This document shows, one piece after another, positions 23,637-31,845 of a DNA stretch of 49,696 nt. This DNA is from an uncultured Lachnospiraceae bacterium (GTDB lineage Bacteria; Bacillota; Clostridia; Lachnospirales; Lachnospiraceae). The translations under genes were made by a program, and so were the position numbers. A model generated the notes under the pieces. That model saw only the letters and a program-made list of their open reading frames with translations. It had not been told where the DNA came from and made no database searches. Each line of letters begins with the position of its first letter. Position 1 is the first letter of the stretch. The stretch lies in the NCBI GenBank assembly GCA_947625775.1, contig CANQPM010000022.1, positions 1 through 49,696 on the forward strand. Reading direction: 5' to 3'.

Positions 23637-26219
23637 TTAGGCATCAAGCCCTCTATTCTTGCGCCAGCCTTCGTCTTTGCTCCCGCTTGCGGCGGTGGCG
23701 TTTGTAAGCTGCAATACTATCTCACTGAAATACCTCGGCGGTATGTCCTTTGGCGGAATGCTCATGCCGCCCTTATACGCTTCGCCCGCCCTGTAAAATC
23801 TCACTTCATACAGCGTTACGTCCTCTGTGCCGCCATAGCGACCTGCGAGTATGCTGCTGCCTGACATATAAAGCTCCGCGCCAAATCCGATTTCAGTTTC
23901 CTCGCGGTAATAGGTATAGAAAACTCCGCCGTCCTCCACATCGCCGCGATACCACCCCATGCCAAGCAGCTTGCCGCCAAGATACAATTCATTCATCACA
24001 TACCCGCCGAAACGCTCTAAATATTTCTGATTCCTCTCCTCCTCAGATATCCTGTAAAACGGTCTGCAAAGCTGCTCTATCGGCTGTGCTATCTCATAGT
24101 CCTCCAGCTGCTGTTTCCACTTGGAAAGTGACACGTCTGTCAGTTCTATTGGGTGGACAAGGGATATTGTCTGCGCATTGCTTTGCTGTCCGTTGTCCTG
24201 CATTTTTTTCTCTGGGAGCGTATATTCTTCTTCGTCCTCTGTGTTAAAGCTGCCGTCCTCCATATACCTAAAGCTCTGGATAAGCTTACCCTCCTCATAA
24301 ACGCCCCATATCAAGCCTGTCGCAAACTGATGCATTATCGGATTTTTTACAAAAAGGGATTTCCAGGCCTGCGCTGTCCACTCGCGTTTTGCCATAAGCG
24401 CATATTCAAGCCGTGATTTCTGGTTTCCTGCTATCAGCTTTATCTGCTTTTTCATCTGCTTAAACTCATCAAGCGCCGCCTTGCCTAATGCCTCGTCGTC
24501 CTTTTTATTGACTGCGGGCAGGTTTTTAAGCTTTTTGCCTGTTTCGTCAAATACTTCTATTTCAAGCGCGGGTGTGATTGTCACCTTGAATTTGCGCGCT
24601 CCATAGTCAAAAACTCTTTCCATATTTTCATCAAATCCAAGGTCTGGTATCATCCTGTCCGCAAGCTCCTCGCCTGTAAGTCCAAGGCGTGACGCGGCAT
24701 TTTCAAGGGCTTTTTTGGCAGCCGATTTTACTGCTTTCGACTTGTGCTTTCTTGACATATTGTCAATGAGGAGCAGCGTGTCCTGCGCAGGATTAAGGGC
24801 AAGCGCGTCTACGGCGTCCATTGCTATAGATGTCCGCTCATTTTGCGCCCATTCGTCTATCTGCCGTTTGATTTTTGCGGCAATCGCATTTTTGCCATAG
24901 ATTGACGCGGCATAGAGTACCCAGCGCTTTTTTGCCTCCGCGCCGAGCGCAAGCCATCTGTCGTACAGCTCGTTTACAAACGCCGCAAGCTCATCCTCCT
25001 TCAAGCCGTCCGCAAGAATTGACGCGTCTTTGATTATGCCGTATTCATCTGATGTCGAATAGCAGAGCAGAAATGCCTGCATATAATCATCGCCAGCCAC
25101 TGTGCCATCATTTTTATGCACTGTGGTAAACGGCGTCTGGTATGCCCATTCAAGCATACGCTTTCTGTTGCCTTTGTGCATTTTGGCAATTAAACTTTCT
25201 GCAGTAACTACGCCTGCGGCTGATACATCATCTGCTTTTGACGCGGCGGCGCATTCTCTGTTTGCTGTGCCTGTTTTTGATAAACAGCTGTCTGCTTTTC
25301 CATTTGCAGCGCTTTCTTGGGCTGATGCTTTGTTTTTATCTGCCATCGCAATATTTTCCCTCTCGCTTAGCGTGTCCTGCAAAAGCTTTATAAGCTTAGC
25401 GTTTTTCTCTTTTTCAAGCATTTCAGATAAAATTTCTGTGTAGTCCGCACCGCCTGTCTGCCACTTTACCAGCACGCGCACGGCAAGCTCCCGCTCGCCA
25501 AGCTTTTTTGACAAGGCGAGCTTTTTTATGTCCGCTTCCCACTCCTTTTTGGCATAGAGTATGTCTGCAAGGCGATTGCGCACGGCATTTGTCGAATCTG
25601 GCGCATAGCTCAAAATCTCGGCTTTGTTCTCGTCAAGGTTCTGCTCCAGCACAGTCAGCGCAAACCAGCGTCCAAGCGCGCCCGCTCCGTGGAAAGCCGC
25701 CAGCGTTTCCTCGCGTTTTTGGCTTAGATACCTGCTGAATATTTTCCGTAAAATCCTGCCTCTTTCCAATGCGCTCGGATCGCCTACATAGGAGGCATCG
25801 CATGCCATCTCCGCCAATGCCATCTGATATTTCAGGCTAAGCTTTTCTTTTTCAAGATCCTCAAAAAACGGTTCTATATTGCCAAGGTTATGCTGTCTCA
25901 TTATCGTCCTGCCTATGAAATAGACATCCTGCCTAAAGACATAAAAAACCCCGCATCTTCGCAAGAAATCACGGTCATTGTACTCGTCCATAAATGCATC
26001 AATAAATTTAAACTCGTACTCCCCATTCCCGTTTGGACTGTACTGCAGCTTTATGTGGTCTGCTATTGGGTAGAGCGGTTCAAGCGTTCCTTCGCCCATA
26101 AGGTATGATTTTATGATTGCTATTTCGTCCGCAGGCAGGCTTGTCCTTTTGCCTGGGCGGTACGACTCAAGCAGGTGGTCTACTGTCTGTTCCATTTTAA
26201 TGTAATGGCTGTCTCCCAT
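23637..26219 (-). CDS. DUF4132 domain protein, paralogue 1
   Basis: The protein has 860 residues and no signal peptide or membrane segment. The C-terminal half matches DUF4132: EWTAQAWKSLFVKNPIM, LIWGVYEEGKLIQSFRYMEDG, VHPIELTDVS, then KQQLEDYEIAQPIEQL and a final beta-rich part ending PRYFSEIVLQLTNATAASG. The N-terminal half is helical and repeat-like, with a low-complexity Ala/Asp/Lys/Ser insertion (about 300-345) that the neighbour lacks. Function unknown; E. coli MolR/YehI-type proteins share the domain. The ATG at 26219 has GGAG at 7 bp; the frame extends upstream without a good ribosome site. It lies 68 bp after its paralogue at 26288-28777. Confidence 0.85.
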   Translation of the reverse strand: MGDSHYIKMEQTVDHLLESYRPGKRTSLPADEIAIIKSYLMGEGTLEPLYPIADHIKLQYSPNGNGEYEFKFIDAFMDEYNDRDFLRRCGVFYVFRQDVYFIGRTIMRQHNLGNIEPFFEDLEKEKLSLKYQMALAEMACDASYVGDPSALERGRILRKIFSRYLSQKREETLAAFHGAGALGRWFALTVLEQNLDENKAEILSYAPDSTNAVRNRLADILYAKKEWEADIKKLALSKKLGERELAVRVLVKWQTGGADYTEILSEMLEKEKNAKLIKLLQDTLSERENIAMADKNKASAQESAANGKADSCLSKTGTANRECAAASKADDVSAAGVVTAESLIAKMHKGNRKRMLEWAYQTPFTTVHKNDGTVAGDDYMQAFLLCYSTSDEYGIIKDASILADGLKEDELAAFVNELYDRWLALGAEAKKRWVLYAASIYGKNAIAAKIKRQIDEWAQNERTSIAMDAVDALALNPAQDTLLLIDNMSRKHKSKAVKSAAKKALENAASRLGLTGEELADRMIPDLGFDENMERVFDYGARKFKVTITPALEIEVFDETGKKLKNLPAVNKKDDEALGKAALDEFKQMKKQIKLIAGNQKSRLEYALMAKREWTAQAWKSLFVKNPIMHQFATGLIWGVYEEGKLIQSFRYMEDGSFNTEDEEEYTLPEKKMQDNGQQSNAQTISLVHPIELTDVSLSKWKQQLEDYEIAQPIEQLCRPFYRISEEERNQKYLERFGGYVMNELYLGGKLLGMGWYRGDVEDGGVFYTYYREETEIGFGAELYMSGSSILAGRYGGTEDVTLYEVRFYRAGEAYKGGMSIPPKDIPPRYFSEIVLQLTNATAASGSKDEGWRKNRGLDA

Positions 26220-26287
26220 TGTAATTCTCCTTTTTTCTTGGATAGTTCCAACGCTTTCAAAACTGAAGTTTCTGAGCATTAAGATAC

Positions 26288-28777
26288 TTATAAATGCCTT
26301 TTGTTGTTTTTCCAGTTCTCGTCGTATCCGTTGCTTGACGCTGTGGCATTGGCAAGCTGCAGCGCTATCTCACTGAAATACCTCGGCGGTATGTCCTTCA
26401 GCGGGATTATTTTGTCGCCTTTTGCCTCATCATAGCAGTAACTCCCGCGCTCTATCGTGCCAGCCTTGTAAAATCTCGCGTCATACACAGTTATCTCCTC
26501 GCCGCCTCCGTAGCCTGAGCCTACGAAGCTTCCTGAAAAATGAAGCTCCACACCAAGCCCCGTTTCTATGTCCTCACGGTAAAACGTGTAAAAGCCGCCT
26601 CCGTCCTGTACCGAGCCTCTGTACCAGCCTGCGCCTGTAAGCCTGCTCATCAGCGAAAGGTCATTGATTTTAATTCCGCCAAAGCGCTCTAAGGTCGGCA
26701 TTTCCTTCTCTGCGTCAGTCAGTCTATATACTTGCCTGTACAGCTGTATTATAGGCTGTGCTATCTCATAATCCTCCAGCTGCTGCCGCCATTTAGAAAG
26801 TGACACGTCTGTCAGTTCTATTGGGTGGACAAGTGATATTGTCTGCGCACACGTGGCAGCTGCGCTCTCTGGCAATATGTACTCCTCCTCGTCCTCCGTG
26901 TTAAAGCTGCCGTCCTCCATATACCTAAAGCTTTTGATAAGCTTGCCATCCTCATAAACGCCCCATATCAGCCCTATCGCAAACTGGTGCATTATAGGAT
27001 TTTTCACAAAAAGCGCCCTCCAGGCATCTGCTGTCCATTCGCGTTTTGCCATAAGCGCATATTCCATGCGCGCCTTCTGGCTTGACACTGCCGCTTTCAT
27101 CTGCTTTTTCAGCTGTTTAAAGGCATCAATCGCTGCCCTGGCTTTTTCCTCATCATCCTTTTTGCCGACAGAAGGGAGGTTTTTAAGCTTTTTGCCCGTC
27201 TCGTCAAATACCTCCGCTTCAAGGGCAGGCGTGAGCGTTACCTTGAATTTTCTCTCGCCGTAGTCGAAAATCCGCTCCATATTTTCATCAAACCCAAGAT
27301 CTGGCACGATTTTGTCCGCAAGCTCCTCGCGCGTGATGCCAAGCTGTTCGGCGGCGTACTCCATAGCCTCGCCAGCAGCCGCCTTTACCTGCTTAAACTT
27401 GTACTTTCGCGCCATGCCATCCACTGTCAAAAGCGCGTTGGGGGAAGGATTGAGGGCAAGCGCCTTTACCGCCTCAGCGGCTATCGCTCCCCTTAAATTC
27501 TGCGCCCACTCTCCAATCTGCCGCACAAGCCTGTCCACTATCTCACTGCCGCCGTGGATAGATGCCGTGTAGAGTACCCAGCGTTTCTTCGTGTCCGCGC
27601 CAAGCGAAAGCCATCTGCTGTACAGCTCGTTTACATACGCGGCAAGCTCATCCTCTCTAAGGCTGTCCGCAAGCAGCGCACCGCTTGCGCTTATGCCGTT
27701 TTTGTCCGCTGTTGAATAGCATAGCAGAAACGCCTGCATATACTCCTCGGAAGCGACCGTGCCGTCCTTTTTATGTACCGTGCCAAACGGTGTCTGGTAT
27801 GCCCATTCAAGCGAGCGCTTTCTGCCGCCCTTATGTAACTGCTTCACAATCTCGTCAGGCGTAATTTCATTTTGGCTGCGGACTGTGCTTTTATCCGCAG
27901 ACTCTCCTGTAGCTGTATTTTCTGAGATTGAGTTTCGTATCAGGGCTGCCAGCTTTGCACTTTTTTCCTTTTCAAGCATATCGGACAAAGTTTTTGCACA
28001 GTCTATGCCGTCGCTTTGCCAATTTATCAGCACGCGTGCGGCAAGCTCGCGTTCGACAAGCTTCTTTGATATGGCAAGCTTCTTTATGTCTTCCTCCCAG
28101 TCCTTTCTTTCACACAGCATATCAAACAGGAGATTTCTCACTATACTAGCGCTGTCCTGCGCATATGAGAGGATTTCGCCCTTATTTTCCTCTTGCTTCT
28201 GTGACAACACCGTAAGCGCAAACCAACGCGCCAGTGCGCTTGCGCCCGCAAATGCCTCCAGCGTCTCCTCGCGCCTTTCGTCCAAATATCTGGTAAAAAC
28301 CTTCCTTAATGCATCAGCCAATACTTCCTCATCATTTACCTTGTAGCCTCTTTCCTCCATTATGTCGATTATGTATAACTGGTATTTAAGCATCAGCCCT
28401 TCTTTTTCGTAATCGGCAAACAGTTTTTCGATTTTTTCGGGCGAAAACTGCTGCCAGTTTTCATGCTCAATCAAGCATCTATGCACTTCATTGCCCATTT
28501 GCATAAGAGTATTGACAACCATACATCTGCGGAAAAATTCCTCGTCATTGTATGTCTTATTAAATTCAAAAATCCCCGAATCAATGAAATACCACCACTT
28601 TACAGGCATATTGTCGGCAAAGCTGTAAAGCTCGTCAAGCTTTGCTGAACCCATAATGTACTCTTTGATTGTGTTCTTTTCAGCGTCGGTGAGTAAGCTT
28701 GCATTATTGTTAAGCGAATATCTGCTTATAAGCTTGTCCGCTATTTTTCCCATTTCTTCGGTTTTTTTGTCGCTCAT
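26288..28777 (-). CDS. DUF4132 domain protein, paralogue 2
   Basis: The protein has 829 residues with the same architecture as the downstream gene: helical N-terminal part and DUF4132 at the C-terminus (EWTADAWRALFVKNPIM, LIWGVYEDGK, VHPIELTDVS, DYEIAQPIIQLYRQVYR). The two proteins are alike over nearly their whole length, and stretches of DNA are identical, for example 38 bp at 26796-26833 and 24124-24161, so they arose by tandem duplication. AAGGAG precedes the ATG at 28777. A possible promoter lies within the 150-bp gap upstream. Function unknown. Confidence 0.85.
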   Translation of the reverse strand: MSDKKTEEMGKIADKLISRYSLNNNASLLTDAEKNTIKEYIMGSAKLDELYSFADNMPVKWWYFIDSGIFEFNKTYNDEEFFRRCMVVNTLMQMGNEVHRCLIEHENWQQFSPEKIEKLFADYEKEGLMLKYQLYIIDIMEERGYKVNDEEVLADALRKVFTRYLDERREETLEAFAGASALARWFALTVLSQKQEENKGEILSYAQDSASIVRNLLFDMLCERKDWEEDIKKLAISKKLVERELAARVLINWQSDGIDCAKTLSDMLEKEKSAKLAALIRNSISENTATGESADKSTVRSQNEITPDEIVKQLHKGGRKRSLEWAYQTPFGTVHKKDGTVASEEYMQAFLLCYSTADKNGISASGALLADSLREDELAAYVNELYSRWLSLGADTKKRWVLYTASIHGGSEIVDRLVRQIGEWAQNLRGAIAAEAVKALALNPSPNALLTVDGMARKYKFKQVKAAAGEAMEYAAEQLGITREELADKIVPDLGFDENMERIFDYGERKFKVTLTPALEAEVFDETGKKLKNLPSVGKKDDEEKARAAIDAFKQLKKQMKAAVSSQKARMEYALMAKREWTADAWRALFVKNPIMHQFAIGLIWGVYEDGKLIKSFRYMEDGSFNTEDEEEYILPESAAATCAQTISLVHPIELTDVSLSKWRQQLEDYEIAQPIIQLYRQVYRLTDAEKEMPTLERFGGIKINDLSLMSRLTGAGWYRGSVQDGGGFYTFYREDIETGLGVELHFSGSFVGSGYGGGEEITVYDARFYKAGTIERGSYCYDEAKGDKIIPLKDIPPRYFSEIALQLANATASSNGYDENWKNNKRHL

Positions 28778-28873
28778 TTTAACTCTCCTTCAAACCGTCT
28801 GTCTATGTATTTTTGGATATTGTCTTTGTCGGAAGTGAATACTGCGTTCAGGTATTTAATCCAAAACATTTAC

Positions 28874-28908
28874 CAAAAACACCCACCTGCATAACACAGG
28901 CGGGCGTT
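28874..28908 (-). terminator. Terminator of the MFS gene
   Basis: CACCCACCTG (28880-28889) pairs, with some G-T pairs, with CAGGCGGGCG (28897-28906); on the minus strand it is followed by TTTTTGG. It lies about 20 bp past the stop codon. Confidence 0.7.
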
Positions 28909-28929
28909 AAAATACTCTTATTCATTTAA

Positions 28930-30282
28930 CTATTTCCGCTTTGCCTTTTTAGCCTCCAAAGCCTTATCTGTCGGTCTTACAAGCAAAAGACAGATAATCA
29001 GCGCAATAATGTAAAGCACTATCGTAGCATAAAGCACAGTCTGATAGCCTGTAGGGTTTACGCTGGTGCCGTCATGGTCTATCCACTCGCCGAAATGATT
29101 TACAATCCATGTAGCAAGCTGATTACCCGTAAGCCCCGCAATGCCCCACGCAGAAAGCGTAAGTCCATGGATAGCGCTTATATTGCCCATCCCGTAATGG
29201 TCAGACAAAAGCGTAGGCACATTTGAGAAACCGCCGCCGTAGCCTGCGTTTACAACAAATATCAGGCACAGAACAAGCACCGTAAGCACCATATTGCCCT
29301 CGCCGTTTGCGATGCCGCCCGTCACGATTATGATTGCTGTAAATATAATCGAAAGCGTGAAAATAATCTTATAAATCGTATTCCTGTCCTTCATAGTATC
29401 AGCCCATGCCGAAAAGCCAAGACGCCCGCCCGCATTGAATATAGCCGAAACCGTGGAAATGATTCCTACGACGCTGCCAAGACCGATACACTTTACAATC
29501 ATCTTCTCCTGCGATATAAGGGCAAGTCCGCAGGTGATGTTGATATAGAACATCAGCCAGATGCCTATGTAGTTTGTAATGGGCTTTGACTTGATAACCG
29601 TAAACATATCCTGTCCTTTTTCCTTCTTCTGCGGCTCATGCCAGCCTGCAGGTTTTGCAAGAAGGAGATGCCCCACAAACATCATAATAAAATAAACTAC
29701 CGCCAGAATCCAGAACATCTTATAAATGCCGCCGTCGCCCAAGTTGTCAAGCAGCGCCTGCATGATAGGGCTCGCGATAGCCTTTGCCGCGCCGAAGCCC
29801 GCAACCGCAAGACCTGTAGCAAGGCCTTTCCTGTCCTCGAACCAGAGCATAAGCGTTTTTACGGGTGAAAGATAACCCGTGCCAAGACCGATACCCATGA
29901 TAAAACCGTAGCATACATAAATGCCTATCAACGCGAGCATACTGCCATTGTGAGCGCCGCCATAATAGATAAAGAAACCTGTACCCGCCATACCGCACGC
30001 GAAACATATCGCCGCGATAAGCGAAGACTTATGGATATCCTTCTCAACTACGTTGCCAAGAAACGCCGCCGACATTCCAAGGAAAAAGATTGCGAAGCTG
30101 AATGCCCACTCAGTCGCGCCCTTTGAAAATCCGATGTAATCGGCAATCTCCTGACTGAAAATTGACCAGCAATAAACCGTACCGATACTGCAATGCAGCA
30201 ATAATGCGGGAATGGCTGCCCTGCACCATTTGTTGGCGCGCCATCCGCCCTGTCTGTTTTGAACGTTTTCTTTCATATGCAT
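28930..30282 (-). CDS. OFA-family MFS transporter (oxalate/formate antiporter type)
   Basis: The protein has 450 residues with twelve membrane segments. The start RAAIPALLLHCSIGTVYCWSIF and the GIGLGTGYLSPVKTLMLWFEDRKGLATGLAV stretch (split around residue 150) are characteristic of the oxalate:formate antiporter family, whose members exchange small carboxylates. The true substrate is not evident and no oxalate-degradation gene is nearby. The ATG at 30282 is used here; a second ATG two codons on is equally possible. It has its own promoter (30348-30376) with two palindromes just upstream (30387-30434), so it is likely controlled by a specific regulator. It is monocistronic. Confidence 0.88.
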   Translation of the reverse strand: MHMKENVQNRQGGWRANKWCRAAIPALLLHCSIGTVYCWSIFSQEIADYIGFSKGATEWAFSFAIFFLGMSAAFLGNVVEKDIHKSSLIAAICFACGMAGTGFFIYYGGAHNGSMLALIGIYVCYGFIMGIGLGTGYLSPVKTLMLWFEDRKGLATGLAVAGFGAAKAIASPIMQALLDNLGDGGIYKMFWILAVVYFIMMFVGHLLLAKPAGWHEPQKKEKGQDMFTVIKSKPITNYIGIWLMFYINITCGLALISQEKMIVKCIGLGSVVGIISTVSAIFNAGGRLGFSAWADTMKDRNTIYKIIFTLSIIFTAIIIVTGGIANGEGNMVLTVLVLCLIFVVNAGYGGGFSNVPTLLSDHYGMGNISAIHGLTLSAWGIAGLTGNQLATWIVNHFGEWIDHDGTSVNPTGYQTVLYATIVLYIIALIICLLLVRPTDKALEAKKAKRK

Positions 30283-30347
30283 TACTTCCTTAACCTTTAT
30301 GTAATTTAGCCGCTTTCCAGCTTTTATGTGTGGAAAAGACTGTTTTT

Positions 30348-30376
30348 ATTATACACCTTATTTACGGCTGTTTCAA
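30348..30376 (-). promoter_or_regulatory. Promoter of the OFA transporter gene
   Basis: On the minus strand TTGAAA (30371-30376) and TATAAT (30348-30353) are 17 bp apart. The predicted start is near 30341. Confidence 0.72.
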
Positions 30377-30386
30377 CATAAAATTT

Positions 30387-30434
30387 TAATGAAGTTTTCA
30401 TTAATTCTGGCAATATTTAATGAAGTTTTCATTG
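30387..30434. promoter_or_regulatory. Two tandem palindromic sites upstream of the OFA promoter
   Basis: TAATGAA-GTT-TTCATTA at 30387-30403 is a perfect 7-bp inverted repeat. A second copy, 30418-30434, ends in TTCATTG. The 31-bp spacing is three helical turns. The centres lie about 54 and 85 bp upstream of the predicted transcription start, which suits an activator. Confidence 0.6.
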
Positions 30435-30472
30435 ATCTTGAAAAGCCTTCACTGTTGCAAGAGATTTCGATG

Positions 30473-31330
30473 CTATATTCTTGCCGACACAACAGGCTCA
30501 CATTCTTCCTCTACAGGCTTTCCGTCTCTCATATACATCTTCGGCGTAGGATTTGCCGGTTTTGCAGCATTTGCCGCCATTGCAACTTCGTTGTCCGCGC
30601 TGCTGCCTGCGCCATAAATGTCCTGCGGATTCTGCTTATTCTCTGCTCCCTGAACACCCTCTGATTCCTGAACATTCTCTGTACCCTGAACATTTTTCGT
30701 TTCCTGCGTATTTCCTGACTTCTGCGCATCCGATGATTCCTTTGAATTGTCAACAGCATTGTTATCCCTTACAGCCTCAGCTGCCTTATTCGCCTCGCCT
30801 ATGCTCTGCGCCTGCGTGTTCTTGGCGCTTTGCGCCGTCTGCTCAAGCTCCGCTATTTCCTGCTGCTTTGCGGCAATCACCCTGTCGCCCTTTGCCGTCT
30901 TCAATTCGGCTTTAATTATATTAGCCCTGTTTTCCGCCGCCGTCGCCGCATTGCCCTGTATTTTTGCCTGTTTTAGCGAGCTGTCAGCGGAAAGAATTGC
31001 CTGAGACGCCTGTTTGTCTGCCTCCTCCTCTGTCTGCTTTTCGCCTTGCTTTGCCTTTGCCGCCTCCGCCTTCTCCTGCTGCTTTTCTTTCCTGAGCTCA
31101 ATCTGGTGCTGCCTCAGCTGATTGTTCAAATCCGTAATCTGCTGCTGGAGCTCCTTACGCTTCTCCATTTTCTGCTCCATCGGCATTTCCTTGTCCTGAC
31201 CGAGCTCCTGAAGCTGTTTCTGCACGCGCATTATCTGCTCTTTTAGGCTTTTACTCAGCGCATCATCAGATGAAGCAGGTTTTATCGGGCTCTGCTGCGC
31301 GCCTGCGCTTTTTACCGCATTTACATTCAT
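30473..31330 (-). CDS. FlxA-like coiled-coil protein
   Basis: The protein has 285 residues with no signal peptide. The segment of about 25-85 (LKEQIMRVQKQLQELGQDKEM, KRKELQQQITDLNNQLRQHQIEL) fits FlxA-like proteins, which in E. coli are flagellar-regulon members of unknown role. A long helical Ala/Gln/Glu/Lys-rich part follows (about 85-195), then a degenerate NVQ/ENVQ/GVQ repeat (about 215-240) and an Ala/Pro-rich tail. GGAGGT precedes the ATG at 31330. The promoter (31451-31479) is preceded by direct repeats shared with the upstream region of the LytTR regulator, so it is a predicted target of that system. Confidence 0.75.
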   Translation of the reverse strand: MNVNAVKSAGAQQSPIKPASSDDALSKSLKEQIMRVQKQLQELGQDKEMPMEQKMEKRKELQQQITDLNNQLRQHQIELRKEKQQEKAEAAKAKQGEKQTEEEADKQASQAILSADSSLKQAKIQGNAATAAENRANIIKAELKTAKGDRVIAAKQQEIAELEQTAQSAKNTQAQSIGEANKAAEAVRDNNAVDNSKESSDAQKSGNTQETKNVQGTENVQESEGVQGAENKQNPQDIYGAGSSADNEVAMAANAAKPANPTPKMYMRDGKPVEEECEPVVSARI

Positions 31331-31450
31331 TTTTACCTCCGTTCCGCGCTGTCTTATTTTTACAGGCTACCTGCCAATGTCCAGCTTTTGACCGCGTGAA
31401 GCCGCCGCCATCGGCACCGCCTTAAGCCATTCAAAATAAAAACGCAGCGC

Positions 31451-31479
31451 AATATAAATTTATACAACAAACCTGTCAA
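31451..31479 (-). promoter_or_regulatory. Promoter of the flxA-like gene
   Basis: On the minus strand TTGACA (31474-31479) and TATATT (31451-31456) are 17 bp apart, giving a leader of about 114 nt. Confidence 0.62.
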
Positions 31480-31517
31480 ATTTTATATCGTACTTTTTCC
31501 GCGCCAAATAATCAAAA

Positions 31518-31548
31518 TGTTGTGAAACGCCCATTTTTTGTTGTAAAG
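31518..31548. promoter_or_regulatory. Candidate LytTR-regulator binding site (flxA-like gene)
   Basis: TGTTGTGAAA (31518-31527) and TGTTGTAAAG (31539-31548) are direct repeats 21 bp apart start to start, about 39 bp upstream of the -35 box. Nearly the same 40-bp block lies at 34604-34643. Two direct repeats of about 9-10 bp with a 21-22-bp period are the usual target form of LytTR regulators such as AgrA. Confidence 0.62.
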
Positions 31549-31845
31549 TAAATTCCTGTACCGCCAGCATAACATGCATTATGAAGCAGCAGCTCCGCCA
31601 GCCTGCGCCACATTCCCCATATTTCACAAATAACATAATGCGCAATACAAGACAACAGCTCCGCCAACTACCAAATTAAATCAAAATCGCACTCACAAGA
31701 AAGCTTTTGTAAATTTGTCGGCAGCAAAAAACTACTCTATAAGCGAAGATGTCCGCCAACCGCCAAAAACACGTCGGCACAGCTTTACAAATAACAAAGG
31801 CTAAACTATTACGGCATAGTCCACTTTACTTTTTTAATAAATATA

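Larger units (their letters stand above)
31331..31845. other. Regulatory gap upstream of the flxA-like gene
   Basis: These 515 bp contain the flxA-like promoter (31451-31479) and the paired direct repeats (31518-31548). The rest shows no gene or strong structure; a 61-codon frame at 31460-31645 has no ribosome site and overlaps the repeats. Confidence 0.55.

Noticed and set aside
30640-30715. Short DNA repeats within the flxA-like gene, considered as a separate element
   Set aside because: They are in frame and encode the NVQ/ENVQ repeats of the protein, so they are part of the gene.
31460-31645. A 61-codon minus-strand frame upstream of the flxA-like gene, considered as a signal peptide precursor
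   Set aside because: No ribosome site, and it overlaps the direct repeats and the promoter of the next gene.
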